This document shows positions 1-6,253 of a DNA stretch of 7,494 nucleotides, piece after piece; within the stretch, counting starts at the first letter, position 1, and every line of letters starts with the position of its first letter. The stretch comes from Zavarzinia sp. (lineage in GTDB: Bacteria; Pseudomonadota; Alphaproteobacteria; Zavarziniales; Zavarziniaceae). The notes under the pieces are model-generated. The model ran no database searches, was not told the DNA's origin, and worked only from the letters and a program-made list of their open reading frames with translations. The stretch covers positions 1 through 7,494 of the forward strand of contig JAQVKV010000097.1 in NCBI GenBank assembly GCA_028694545.1. Direction: 5' to 3'. The translations under genes were made by a program, and so were the position numbers.

Positions 1-28
1 TGAACGCAGAAACGCGCGTTTCCGTCAT
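1..28 (-). CDS. Probable start of a divergent gene, cut by the window edge
   Basis: On the minus strand an ATG at 28-26 follows a near-perfect Shine-Dalgarno AGGAGG (38-33) with a 4-base spacer. The reading frame then runs off the left edge without a stop, giving MTETRVSAF. Nine residues are far too few to assign a function. The ribosome binding site is the strongest in the window, which is the main reason to believe in the gene. The gene would be transcribed divergently from the gamma-glutamyltransferase, and its promoter should lie within 40-400. The alternative is a chance ATG after a purine-rich stretch; only sequence to the left can decide. Confidence 0.45.
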
Positions 29-32
29 CGTT

Positions 33-38
33 CCTCCT
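33..38 (-). promoter_or_regulatory. Strong ribosome binding site for the divergent gene
   Basis: Read on the minus strand this is AGGAGG followed by AACG and ATG. It matches the anti-Shine-Dalgarno core fully at a workable spacing, and it is what decides the proposed start at 28. Confidence 0.45.
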
Positions 39-364
39 CTCCCTCTTCGGCCTGCGCGCACGGAGGACATGGTGGCGCAAGCGGACTGGACTGACCCCTA
101 CAGCAAAAGGCCATGAACACACGACGAACGGACCGGTTCCCACCAGTCGCCGTCAGACGAAATACCGGAAGCGTCCGCTCAGCGGTGCGAACGACGCGCG
201 GTGACCGCCTTCAGGCGCCACCGCATTCCGACGAGGCACATGGCAAGACCAAGCACCACGACATAGAATTCAGGACTCAAACGTCCTCAACCTTCTGGGC
301 CGGCGACAACCATGCCGGGCTTTTTCGGACATGTGGGAGGCGCGCTGCGTCCAGGCCACACGGG

Positions 365-387
365 TCGTCACAGCGTCAATGTGACGA
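365..387. promoter_or_regulatory. Perfect 8+8 bp palindrome, candidate operator
   Basis: The arms TCGTCACA (365-372) and TGTGACGA (380-387) are perfect reverse complements separated by 7 bases. The element sits between two divergent genes at the edge of an A+T-rich patch. The half-sites TCACA and TGTGA recall those of CRP/FNR-family sites but are turned inside out, with TCACA first, so it is not a standard CRP site. No T-tract follows on either strand, so it is not an intrinsic terminator. A dimeric repressor or activator site is the best reading; the protein that binds is unknown. Confidence 0.4.
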
Positions 388-541
388 AAAATTACGTCCT
401 TTGCAAGCCTCTCATGCTGCATCGCAATATAAACGCCGCCGCAAAGCCCCTCGAAAACACCACGGACGGTGCCCAAAACCCATTTCCATCAATCGCTTGT
501 CCCCCGGAAACCCTAGTCTTCCGGCCCCTCTCCGGCTCCAC

Positions 542-568
542 GCGCGGTGGGGGATTCCCAACCCGCGC
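542..568 (+). other. Stable hairpin in the ggt leader
   Basis: GCGCGGTGGG (542-551) pairs with CCCA (557-560) and CCGCGC (563-568), with a two-base bulge (AC, 561-562) and a five-base loop. The result is ten base pairs, nine of them G-C. It ends 42 bases before the ggt start codon and would lie in the 5' leader of any transcript starting upstream. No U-run follows on either strand, so it does not look like an intrinsic terminator. It may affect mRNA stability or translation, or be chance structure in GC-rich DNA. Confidence 0.35.
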
Positions 569-610
569 CGTGGCAGGCACACTGGGCGCCCCGAAACGAG
601 AGGAAGAAAA

Positions 611-2377
611 ATGCGGCTGGCCACGACGGCTTTTCTCCTGCTCGCACTGATTGCATTTCCTGTCGCGGCCCGGCAGGCGTCCGACGTGGTGGCGCCGGAA
701 GCAAACGGCCCGACCACGGCCCCGGATGGACACCAGGCCGGGACGGCCAAATCCTTCATGGTCGTCGCCGCGCATCCGCTGGCGGCGGAGGCCGGACGGG
801 CCGTGCTGGCCGAAGGAGGCAGCGCCGTCGACGCGCTGGTCGCCGTGCAACTGGTCCTCGGGCTGGTGGAACCACAATCCTCGGGTCTTGGCGGCGGCGG
901 CTTCCTTCTTCACTGGTCGGCCGAAGACGGCCAACTGACCAGTTTCGACGGGCGGGAGACGGCACCGGCCGCCGCCGGCCCCGACCTCTTTCTTGCGCCC
1001 GGGGGTGGTCCTCTCCCCTTCTTCCAGGCGGTGGTCGGCGGTCGTTCGGTGGGCACGCCCGCGACGTTGCGCCTGCTCGAGGCCGCCCATCGCCGCCAGG
1101 GCCGCCTGCCCTTCGCGCGGCTGGCGGCGCCCGCCATCGCCCTTGCCGAGGGAGGCTTCGCGGTCTCGCCCCGGCTTGCCCATCTGATCGCCCTCGAAGG
1201 CGACCGCCTGCGCCACGACCCGGAAGCCGCCGCCTATTTCTTCGATGGCGCGAGCAAGCCGCTGGCGCCCGGTGCCATCCTGCGCAACCCCGCCTATGCC
1301 GAGACTCTGCGCCGTGTCGTCGCCGATGGCACCGACGCCTTCTATGAAGGCGAGATCGCCCACGACATCGTCGCCAAGGTGCGGAGCGACACCGCCAATC
1401 CAGGCCTTCTGGCCGAATCGGACCTCGAATCCTACGCGGTGATCGAGCGAGAACCGGTCTGCGGTCCCGCCTTCGGCTACCGGGTTTGCGGCATGGGCCC
1501 GCCATCGTCCGGGCCGCTGGCGATCCTGCAGATCCTCGCCCTGATCGAGGCCAAGGGTTTCGCGGCCCTGGCGCCCGGCTCCGCCGCCGCATGGCGCCTG
1601 ATCGGCGACGCCTCCCGCCTCGCCTTCGCCGACCGGGAACGCTGGCTCGGCGATCCCGACCGGGTGGACGTGCCGGCGGACGGGTTGATCGCACCCGGCT
1701 ATCTCGCCCACCGGGCCCGCCTGCTGGACGGGCCGGTACTGCCGGGGCCAGTACCTTCCGGCACGCCCGGCTTCGATCACGGCGCCCTGCGCCCCCTGCC
1801 CGGCCTGGGGCTGACGCCCGAGTTGCCCTCGACCACCCATGTCGTGATCCGGGACGCGGCCGGGAATCTCCTCTCCTATACGGGCACGATCGAGAACGGT
1901 TTCGGCTCGCGCCTCATGGTGCACGGCTTCCTGCTGAACAACGAACTGACGGATTTCTCCTTCCTGCCGGTCGACGCCTCGGGCAACGCGGTCGCGAACC
2001 GGGTGGAGGGGGGCAAGCGTCCGCGCTCCTCCATGTCGCCGGTGATCGTGTTCCGGGACGAGACACCGGTTCTCGCCATCGGCAGCCCGGGCGGCAGCCG
2101 CATCATCGGCTTCGTGCTGCAAGCCTTGATCGGGCGCCTGGCCTGGGGCATGACGCTTCAGGAAGCACTGGCGGCCCCGCACCTGCTCAACCGTTTCGGC
2201 CCCTTCGAGGTCGAGGCCGGCACGGCGGCGACGGCCCTTGCCCCGGATCTCGGGGCGCTCGGCTACAAGGTTGAGGCGCTCGACCTCAACTCCGGTCTCG
2301 CCGCCATCGAGATCGGCCCCCGGGGTCTCATCGGCGCCGCCGATCCGCGCCGCGAGGGCACGGTCGCCGGCGACTGA
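611..2377 (+). CDS. ggt: Gamma-glutamyltransferase, exported, self-processing
   Basis: 588 aa, a typical length for the family (E. coli Ggt is 580). It is expected to cleave or transfer the gamma-glutamyl group of glutathione and related compounds in the periplasm. The start at 611 is chosen because AGGAAG (601-606) precedes it and a signal peptide follows at once: basic residue, hydrophobic run 7-19, likely cleavage after Ala20. Landmarks: substrate-carboxylate Arg115 in DGRETAP; STTHVVI with Thr408 as nucleophile and new N-terminus of the small subunit after self-cleavage; Thr426; Asp448 in NNELTDF; the KRPRSSMSP motif with Ser473/Ser474; and the oxyanion-hole motif SPGGSR with Gly494/Gly495. 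Relative to E. coli, Asn411 is replaced by Glu428 and Gln430 by Glu445, and the loop after Asp448 is about four residues shorter. This fits the widespread 'gamma-glutamyltransferase family protein' subclass, so the natural substrate is uncertain. It runs convergent with the next gene, the stops touching. Confidence 0.93.
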   Translation: MRLATTAFLLLALIAFPVAARQASDVVAPEANGPTTAPDGHQAGTAKSFMVVAAHPLAAEAGRAVLAEGGSAVDALVAVQLVLGLVEPQSSGLGGGGFLLHWSAEDGQLTSFDGRETAPAAAGPDLFLAPGGGPLPFFQAVVGGRSVGTPATLRLLEAAHRRQGRLPFARLAAPAIALAEGGFAVSPRLAHLIALEGDRLRHDPEAAAYFFDGASKPLAPGAILRNPAYAETLRRVVADGTDAFYEGEIAHDIVAKVRSDTANPGLLAESDLESYAVIEREPVCGPAFGYRVCGMGPPSSGPLAILQILALIEAKGFAALAPGSAAAWRLIGDASRLAFADRERWLGDPDRVDVPADGLIAPGYLAHRARLLDGPVLPGPVPSGTPGFDHGALRPLPGLGLTPELPSTTHVVIRDAAGNLLSYTGTIENGFGSRLMVHGFLLNNELTDFSFLPVDASGNAVANRVEGGKRPRSSMSPVIVFRDETPVLAIGSPGGSRIIGFVLQALIGRLAWGMTLQEALAAPHLLNRFGPFEVEAGTAATALAPDLGALGYKVEALDLNSGLAAIEIGPRGLIGAADPRREGTVAGD

Positions 2378-3784
2378 TCAGAGCCCGAGTGCCTTCTCCG
2401 CCTCCAACAGCGCTTCGCCCGTATAAACGGCGATGCGCTGCATGTGGGGCAGGGCATCGCGGTCGCCGGTGAAGCCGAGGTTGAACTGGCCGTCGTAGGA
2501 CAGCACGGTGATGTTCAGGGCCTGGCCGTCAAACAACAGGGAGACGGGATAGATTTGGTCAAGGGAAGCGCCATTGAAGTAGAGCTTCCGCTGCGGCCCC
2601 GGCACGTTGGAGATGACCAGATTGTTCATCGGCCGGCTCATGGCGCCCAACCCCAGCATGAGCTGGACCATATAGGGCGTCATCAGGATCAGGGTGTAAT
2701 TGTCGATCGCCCCGCGCGACATCGATTGCAGCCGTTCCTTGGCCGGCGCGGAGGAAGTGGCGATCGCCTTCAGCCGCTCGACCGGGTCGGCGATGTCGGA
2801 ATGGAGATTGACGAAGATCGTCGTGATCGCGTTACCGACCGAGGCATCGTCCGCCGGCCGCACCGAGACCGGCACTGACGCCGTGAGCGGCTTCTTCGGC
2901 AATTCGCCCATCTCGTCCAGATAGCGCCGGAGCGAAGCCGAGCACAGGCCGAGGAAGACGTCGTTCACCGTGACGCCCGCCGCCTTGGCCACGCGCTTGA
3001 TGCGCTCGAGTTCGTAATGCTGGGTGGCGAAGCGCCGCTTGCCCCGGATCTTGCCATTCAGGATGCTGTCGGGCGCGCCATAGGGAATGGCCGGCCCGTC
3101 GCCTTCGCCGCCCCGCCGCGCCTCCAGCGCCAGTTTGCCCAGCGCCTTCAGGGCGTCGACGCCTGAGCGGAACTGGTCCTTGCCGAGCACGACGAGCTTC
3201 TCGATCAGGCTGCCCTGATCGACCGCACCATCCTCAACCTTCTTGCCGCCACCGGCCAGACCCACTTCCCAGGGCGGCGGCAGACCGCGGGCCGCCGGAT
3301 CGGGCGAGAGGAAGCGCGACAGCAGTCGCATGCCGCCCATGCCGTCGATCTGCGAATGGTGGACCTTGGTGTAGATGGCAAAACGCCCGTTCTCCAGCCC
3401 CTCGATGATGTGGCATTCCCAGAGCGGCCGCGTGCGGTCGAGCGGATTGGAATGAAGCCGCGAGACGAGGATGCCCAGCTCCCGCTCCCCGCCTGGCTTC
3501 GGCAGGGCGGAGTGGCGCAGGTGATAGTCGAGATCGATCTCGTCCGGCTTCAGCTCCTGCCACGACGGCAGGATCACCGACGTCAGCCCGGGGCGAAGGC
3601 GCAGGTTGAAGGGTGGGGCATAAAAAGGCCGTGCGCGCCATTCGGCGACAAGATCGGCGAGGAAGCCTGGCCCGGCCCCTTCCGGCAACGAGAAAGTCGC
3701 GAGCGAGGCGACATGGACCGGCTTGTCCCGCTTCTCGATATAGAGCCACGCCGCGTCAGAAGGCTTCAGCGCCCGACTCGCCAT
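2378..3784 (-). CDS. Wax ester synthase/diacylglycerol acyltransferase (WS/DGAT)
   Basis: 468 aa, normal for bacterial WS/DGAT enzymes, which use acyl-CoA to esterify fatty alcohols or diacylglycerol into wax esters or triacylglycerol at the inner face of the membrane. Visible family signatures: the N-terminal LKPSDAAWLYIEKRDKPVHV stretch; PLDRTRPLWE at 114-123; the active-site HHSQIDG at 142-148 (His143 is the likely general base); VTVNDVFLG at 271-279 with the Asn-Asp pair; SVPVSVRP at 303-310; and SNVPGP at 392-397 in the C-terminal domain. There is no signal peptide. The frame is open further upstream to 3982, but the start at 3784 has a perfect GGAGGA six bases before it and begins just where family homology begins, whereas the upstream extension overlaps the OmpA gene. 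The 118 bases before it may hold a promoter or the gene may be read through from the OmpA gene. The preference for alcohol or diacylglycerol cannot be read from sequence. Confidence 0.92.
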   Translation of the reverse strand: MASRALKPSDAAWLYIEKRDKPVHVASLATFSLPEGAGPGFLADLVAEWRARPFYAPPFNLRLRPGLTSVILPSWQELKPDEIDLDYHLRHSALPKPGGERELGILVSRLHSNPLDRTRPLWECHIIEGLENGRFAIYTKVHHSQIDGMGGMRLLSRFLSPDPAARGLPPPWEVGLAGGGKKVEDGAVDQGSLIEKLVVLGKDQFRSGVDALKALGKLALEARRGGEGDGPAIPYGAPDSILNGKIRGKRRFATQHYELERIKRVAKAAGVTVNDVFLGLCSASLRRYLDEMGELPKKPLTASVPVSVRPADDASVGNAITTIFVNLHSDIADPVERLKAIATSSAPAKERLQSMSRGAIDNYTLILMTPYMVQLMLGLGAMSRPMNNLVISNVPGPQRKLYFNGASLDQIYPVSLLFDGQALNITVLSYDGQFNLGFTGDRDALPHMQRIAVYTGEALLEAEKALGL

Positions 3785-3790
3785 CCCGTT

Positions 3791-3796
3791 TCCTCC
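3791..3796 (-). promoter_or_regulatory. Ribosome binding site fixing the WS/DGAT start
   Basis: GGAGGA on the minus strand, six bases before the ATG at 3784. It supports this start over the longer open frame reaching 3982, which would overlap the 3' end of the OmpA gene. Confidence 0.7.
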
Positions 3797-3867
3797 CCCA
3801 TTGTTTTCCCCATGCGACAGGGGGCGGGAGAGCGCGTCAAGGGCGGTGGTGAGGAAATGGCGCCGAA

Positions 3868-3884
3868 GCGGGGTCAGGCCCCGC
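3868..3884 (-). terminator. GC-rich stem-loop after the OmpA gene, weak terminator candidate
   Basis: GCGGGG and CCCCGC form a perfect six-pair stem with a five-base loop, 18 bases past the OmpA stop codon. In the direction of transcription there is no proper U-run, only a short TTT about 17 bases later. It could slow polymerase or protect the mRNA 3' end, but complete termination is doubtful, so some read-through into the WS/DGAT gene is possible. Confidence 0.25.
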
Positions 3885-3902
3885 CACGGCGACAGGCACC
3901 GG

Positions 3903-4922
3903 TCAGGGCAGGACGATCTCGACCCGGCGGTTCTGGGCTTCGCGCACGCCGTCCGGCGTCGGCACCAGAGGGGCGCCCTCACCCTTGCCCATGGTCACGA
4001 TTTCGCTCTCGGAAAGGCCAAGGCCGATCAGTTCCGCCTTCACCGCCTCGGCCCGGCGCAGCGACAGGGCCTGGTTGTAGGCGGGCGAACCCGAACGGTC
4101 GGCATGGCCGGTCAGCTCGATGCGCGAAACCCCCAGCGTCATGGCCGATTGCGCCGCGTCCTGGATGATCGATGCCGCCTCGCTGGTGATGGTCGATGAA
4201 TCCCAGTCGAAGAACACCATGAAGGAACGGGTCATCACCGGATCAGGCGCCGCCACGGGGGCCGGCACCGGCGGCGGCGGCGGCGTGTAGGACGAGAAGG
4301 TGTAGACGAGACCCGCCTGGATGTTCTGTGTGGTGAGGGAACCGTCGACCGTGCCCGCCTTCACATTGGTGGTGGCGAGATAGCGGTAGTCGACGAAGGC
4401 GGCCAGATTTTCGTCGATGGCGAGCTTGGCGCCGAGAATGCCCTGATAGGCGAAGCCCGCGTCATTGCCGCCGTCGACAAAGACCCAGCCGGCACCCAGG
4501 CCAACGCCGACATAGGGTGTCAGCACCGAGCCGTTCTCATAGTCATAAATGACGTTGCCCATGACCGACAGCAGCCCGGTCTCGCCGCCGGCGCTCATGT
4601 CGGCGGCCGGAGTGCCGTCGAGTACCAGGCTCTTGTACTTGTCGTTATCGTACTGGCGGTAGGCCACTTCCGCCTCGGCCCGCAGGGCACCGTAGTCGTA
4701 GCCGAAGAGCGCACCGACGCCGAGACCGTTGTCCAGTTCCAGGTCCGCGCTGTCATCCACCGTGACGGAGCCGCCGATGTTGCCGGCGGCGTCCACCGAA
4801 CTCGGGATCGAATAGCCGATATAGCCGCCGAGATAGGGCCCAGTGATGTCCTCGGCCTCGGCCGCCGAAGCGCCGGCGGCGATCAGGACGGCCACCAAGG
4901 CCGAACGGGAAAGGATGGACAT
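3903..4922 (-). CDS. OmpA-family outer-membrane beta-barrel protein
   Basis: 339 aa. Residues 1-23 are a signal peptide (basic residue at 6, hydrophobic 8-18, cleavage after AEA). About 25-210 form an eight-stranded-type barrel with alternating aromatic and glycine-rich strands, ending in AGLVYTFS. A proline-rich linker (214-228, with five CCG codons in a row) joins it to the OmpA-like peptidoglycan-binding domain at 232-339. That domain has FFDWDSSTIT, TGHADRSGS, NQALSLRRAEAV and the C-terminal NRRVEIVLP. Asp275 and Arg290 match the E. coli OmpA pair (Asp271, Arg286) that grips diaminopimelate in the cell wall. The expected role is to tie the outer membrane to peptidoglycan. The start at 4922 is preferred to an upstream ATG at 4991 because the signal peptide begins there; its ribosome site (GGGGG, four bases away) is poor. 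It lies 135 bases after the M42 gene and has its own promoter candidate. A porin-like role of the barrel is possible but unproven. Confidence 0.92.
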   Translation of the reverse strand: MSILSRSALVAVLIAAGASAAEAEDITGPYLGGYIGYSIPSSVDAAGNIGGSVTVDDSADLELDNGLGVGALFGYDYGALRAEAEVAYRQYDNDKYKSLVLDGTPAADMSAGGETGLLSVMGNVIYDYENGSVLTPYVGVGLGAGWVFVDGGNDAGFAYQGILGAKLAIDENLAAFVDYRYLATTNVKAGTVDGSLTTQNIQAGLVYTFSSYTPPPPPVPAPVAAPDPVMTRSFMVFFDWDSSTITSEAASIIQDAAQSAMTLGVSRIELTGHADRSGSPAYNQALSLRRAEAVKAELIGLGLSESEIVTMGKGEGAPLVPTPDGVREAQNRRVEIVLP

Positions 4923-4962
4923 GATACCCCCGCGACGACGTCTGCCACCAATCTGGTGCTTC

Positions 4963-4991
4963 TTATTAACATTGCGCCGCAACAGCCTCAA
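4963..4991 (-). promoter_or_regulatory. Candidate promoter of the OmpA gene
   Basis: On the minus strand TTGAGG (4991-4986) and TAATAA (4968-4963) are separated by 17 bases, about 40 bases before the OmpA start codon. The -35 is good and the -10 only partly matches the sigma-70 consensus. It lies in the one A+T-rich patch between the two genes, and an abundant OmpA-type protein would be expected to have its own promoter. The call is by eye only. Confidence 0.35.
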
Positions 4992-5009
4992 TCGGCGCGG
5001 TTTTCTTTT
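4974..5009 (+). other. Inverted repeat with T-rich tail overlapping the OmpA promoter
   Basis: GCGCCG (4974-4979) and CGGCGC (4993-4998) are perfect inverted repeats around a 13-base spacer. On the plus strand they are followed by GG and TTTTCTTTT (5001-5009), which looks like an intrinsic terminator, yet no plus-strand gene ends here. Read the other way, the arms flank the proposed -35 of the OmpA promoter. It may therefore be an operator, or a stop for antisense transcription; the long loop makes a strong terminator less likely. Confidence 0.3.
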
Positions 5010-5057
5010 CGCCCCAGGATCATGGTTAATCCGCCCCCGGGGACAAACAGCCGCGCC

Positions 5058-6227
5058 TCAGCCCTTGCGCTGCGGCCGCATCCGCTCGAAATCGGCGGGC
5101 GACTCAGCCGGAGCCTCCGCCGTCGGCTGATGGGTGAAGCCGGTGATGTCCGCCGTATGCTGGAAGTCGCGGGTGATCTCGACCGGGCTCTGGACATAGG
5201 CGGTGACGAGTTCCGCGAGTGAACGCAGGGCATGGATATGGATACGCTCGTAACCATGCGAGGCATCGACGCCGAAGGTGATCAGGGCCGTGCGCACGTC
5301 GGCGCCGGCGACGACCGCACTGGCCGAATCCGAGCGGTAATAGCGGAAAACGTCCTTCTGATAACGGATCTCGTTGGCGCGGCAGAGTTCGGTCAGCTTC
5401 TTGGTCAGGTGGAAATCGAAGGGCCCGGTTTGGTCGGCGGTCGAGATGGTGACGCCGAATTCGTCCGAATTCTGCCCGGGCGCCGTGGTGCCATTGTCGA
5501 TCGCGACGAGGGAGGCGACGTCGGGCGTCAGCACCGACGAAGCCCCGACCCCGACTTCCTCGGAAATGGTGAACAGCCAATGGGTGTCGACCGGCGTCTC
5601 GGCCTTCTGGTCGGTCAGCGCCTTCAGGGCCGCCAGCATGACGGCAACGCCGGCCTTGTTGTCGAGATGGCGCGAGACGATGAAGCCATTGTCGAGGAAT
5701 TCGGGCTGGGGATCGATCGAGATGATATCCCCCACCTCGAAACCATGGCGCGCAAGGTCGGCCGCGTTGCGCACCCGCGCATCGACCCGCAGTTCGACAT
5801 GGTCCCAGCCGATCGGAAGCTGGTCGATTTCCTCGTTGAAGGTATGGCCAGACGCCTTCAGGGGCAGGATCGTGCCACGATAGCCGCCCTTCTCGGTAAA
5901 GACGGTGCAGCGCGCCCCCTCGGCGAAGCGCGCCGACCAGAAGCCGATGGGCACGACGGAGAGGCGGCCGTTGTCCTTCAGGTATTTGACCTGGGCGCCC
6001 AGCGTGTCGACATGGGAGACGAGGGCACGGGCCCCGCGCGGCGTACCGCCCGCGCGCACGGCGCGGATGGCACCGCGCCGGGTCAGCTCGACTTCGAGAC
6101 CGAAACCGGCCAGTTCCCGCGTGACGAAATGAACGATCGTATCGGTGTAGCTGGTCGGGCTCGGGATCGCGAGGATCGTCTTCAGCGTGCTCGCCAGATA
6201 GTCGGCGTCGATCGTCAGCCTGGTCAT
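5058..6227 (-). CDS. M42-family metallopeptidase of the NAGGN osmoprotectant system
   Basis: 389 aa, cytoplasmic (no signal peptide). It matches the M42 (glutamyl aminopeptidase/TET-like) fold of clan MH, which uses two metal ions. Candidate metal and catalytic residues: His72 and Asp74 in SHVDTLG; Asp189 in RHLDNKAG, the bridging ligand; the pair Glu223/Glu224 in ISEEVGVG (general base and ligand); Asp244 in AIDNG; and a C-terminal His among 324, 330 and 332 in HGYERIHIHAL. The ASHGYERIH stretch and the position right after ngg place it in the subfamily linked to N-acetylglutaminylglutamine amide (NAGGN) synthesis. A ribosome site AAGGGAA precedes the ATG. It starts 26 bases after the ngg stop, so the two are very probably co-transcribed. 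The last 25 residues or so are Pro/Glu/Ala-rich and look disordered. All metal ligands appear intact, so it should be active. Its substrate, and whether it trims, recycles or degrades NAGGN, is not established. Confidence 0.9.
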   Translation of the reverse strand: MTRLTIDADYLASTLKTILAIPSPTSYTDTIVHFVTRELAGFGLEVELTRRGAIRAVRAGGTPRGARALVSHVDTLGAQVKYLKDNGRLSVVPIGFWSARFAEGARCTVFTEKGGYRGTILPLKASGHTFNEEIDQLPIGWDHVELRVDARVRNAADLARHGFEVGDIISIDPQPEFLDNGFIVSRHLDNKAGVAVMLAALKALTDQKAETPVDTHWLFTISEEVGVGASSVLTPDVASLVAIDNGTTAPGQNSDEFGVTISTADQTGPFDFHLTKKLTELCRANEIRYQKDVFRYYRSDSASAVVAGADVRTALITFGVDASHGYERIHIHALRSLAELVTAYVQSPVEITRDFQHTADITGFTHQPTAEAPAESPADFERMRPQRKG

Positions 6228-6253
6228 CTCTTCCCTTGTCTGTCGTGGCGTCG

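Larger units (their letters stand above)
29..610. other. Long divergent intergenic region
   Basis: About 580 bases with no convincing gene. The gamma-glutamyltransferase frame stays open back to 113, but the extra 166 codons give an Arg/His/Pro-rich sequence with no recognisable domain, placed before a clear signal peptide, so I read them as noncoding. The stretch around 385-435 is much richer in A+T than the coding DNA and is the likeliest place for promoters. A TATAAA at 428-433 on the plus strand could be a -10 element, but no -35 lies at normal spacing. On the minus strand TTGAGG (290-285) and CTATGT (266-261), 18 bases apart, are a weak promoter candidate for the gene at 28. The palindrome at 365-387 and the hairpin at 542-568 are listed separately. 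Confidence 0.6.

Noticed and set aside
69..116. Fifteen-codon ORF (ATG at 69, TGA at 114-116) after GGAGG, ending in an ATGA overlap with the ATG at 113
   Set aside because: The GGAGG is only two bases from the ATG (five from an in-frame GTG at 72), and the downstream frame it would couple to looks noncoding. It is about 500 bases from ggt, too far for a leader peptide. A chance match is simpler.
401..433. TTGCAA and TATAAA as a ggt promoter
   Set aside because: The spacing is 21 bases, too long for a sigma-70 promoter, and no better -35 exists for the TATAAA.
113..610. N-terminal extension of the gamma-glutamyltransferase by 166 codons
   Set aside because: The open frame is expected by chance in GC-rich DNA. 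The translation is Arg/His/Pro-rich without a domain, and a good ribosome site and signal peptide sit at 611.
392..2182. 596-codon minus-strand ORF opposite the gamma-glutamyltransferase
   Set aside because: It is the antisense shadow of a strongly supported gene. Its translation is Gly/Arg/Gln-rich and shows no known family motif.
3835..3840. TTGACG on the minus strand as a -35 for the WS/DGAT gene
   Set aside because: At 17 bases downstream the sequence is TCGCAT, a poor -10. It may be used with an activator, but this cannot be supported by eye.
3785..3982. 66-residue N-terminal extension of the WS/DGAT protein
   Set aside because: It overlaps the end of the OmpA gene and lacks family similarity. 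The GGAGGA site at 3791-3796 supports the start at 3784.
4269..4283. GGC/CCG triplet run as a functional repeat
   Set aside because: It encodes the five-proline linker of the OmpA protein, a normal feature of the family.
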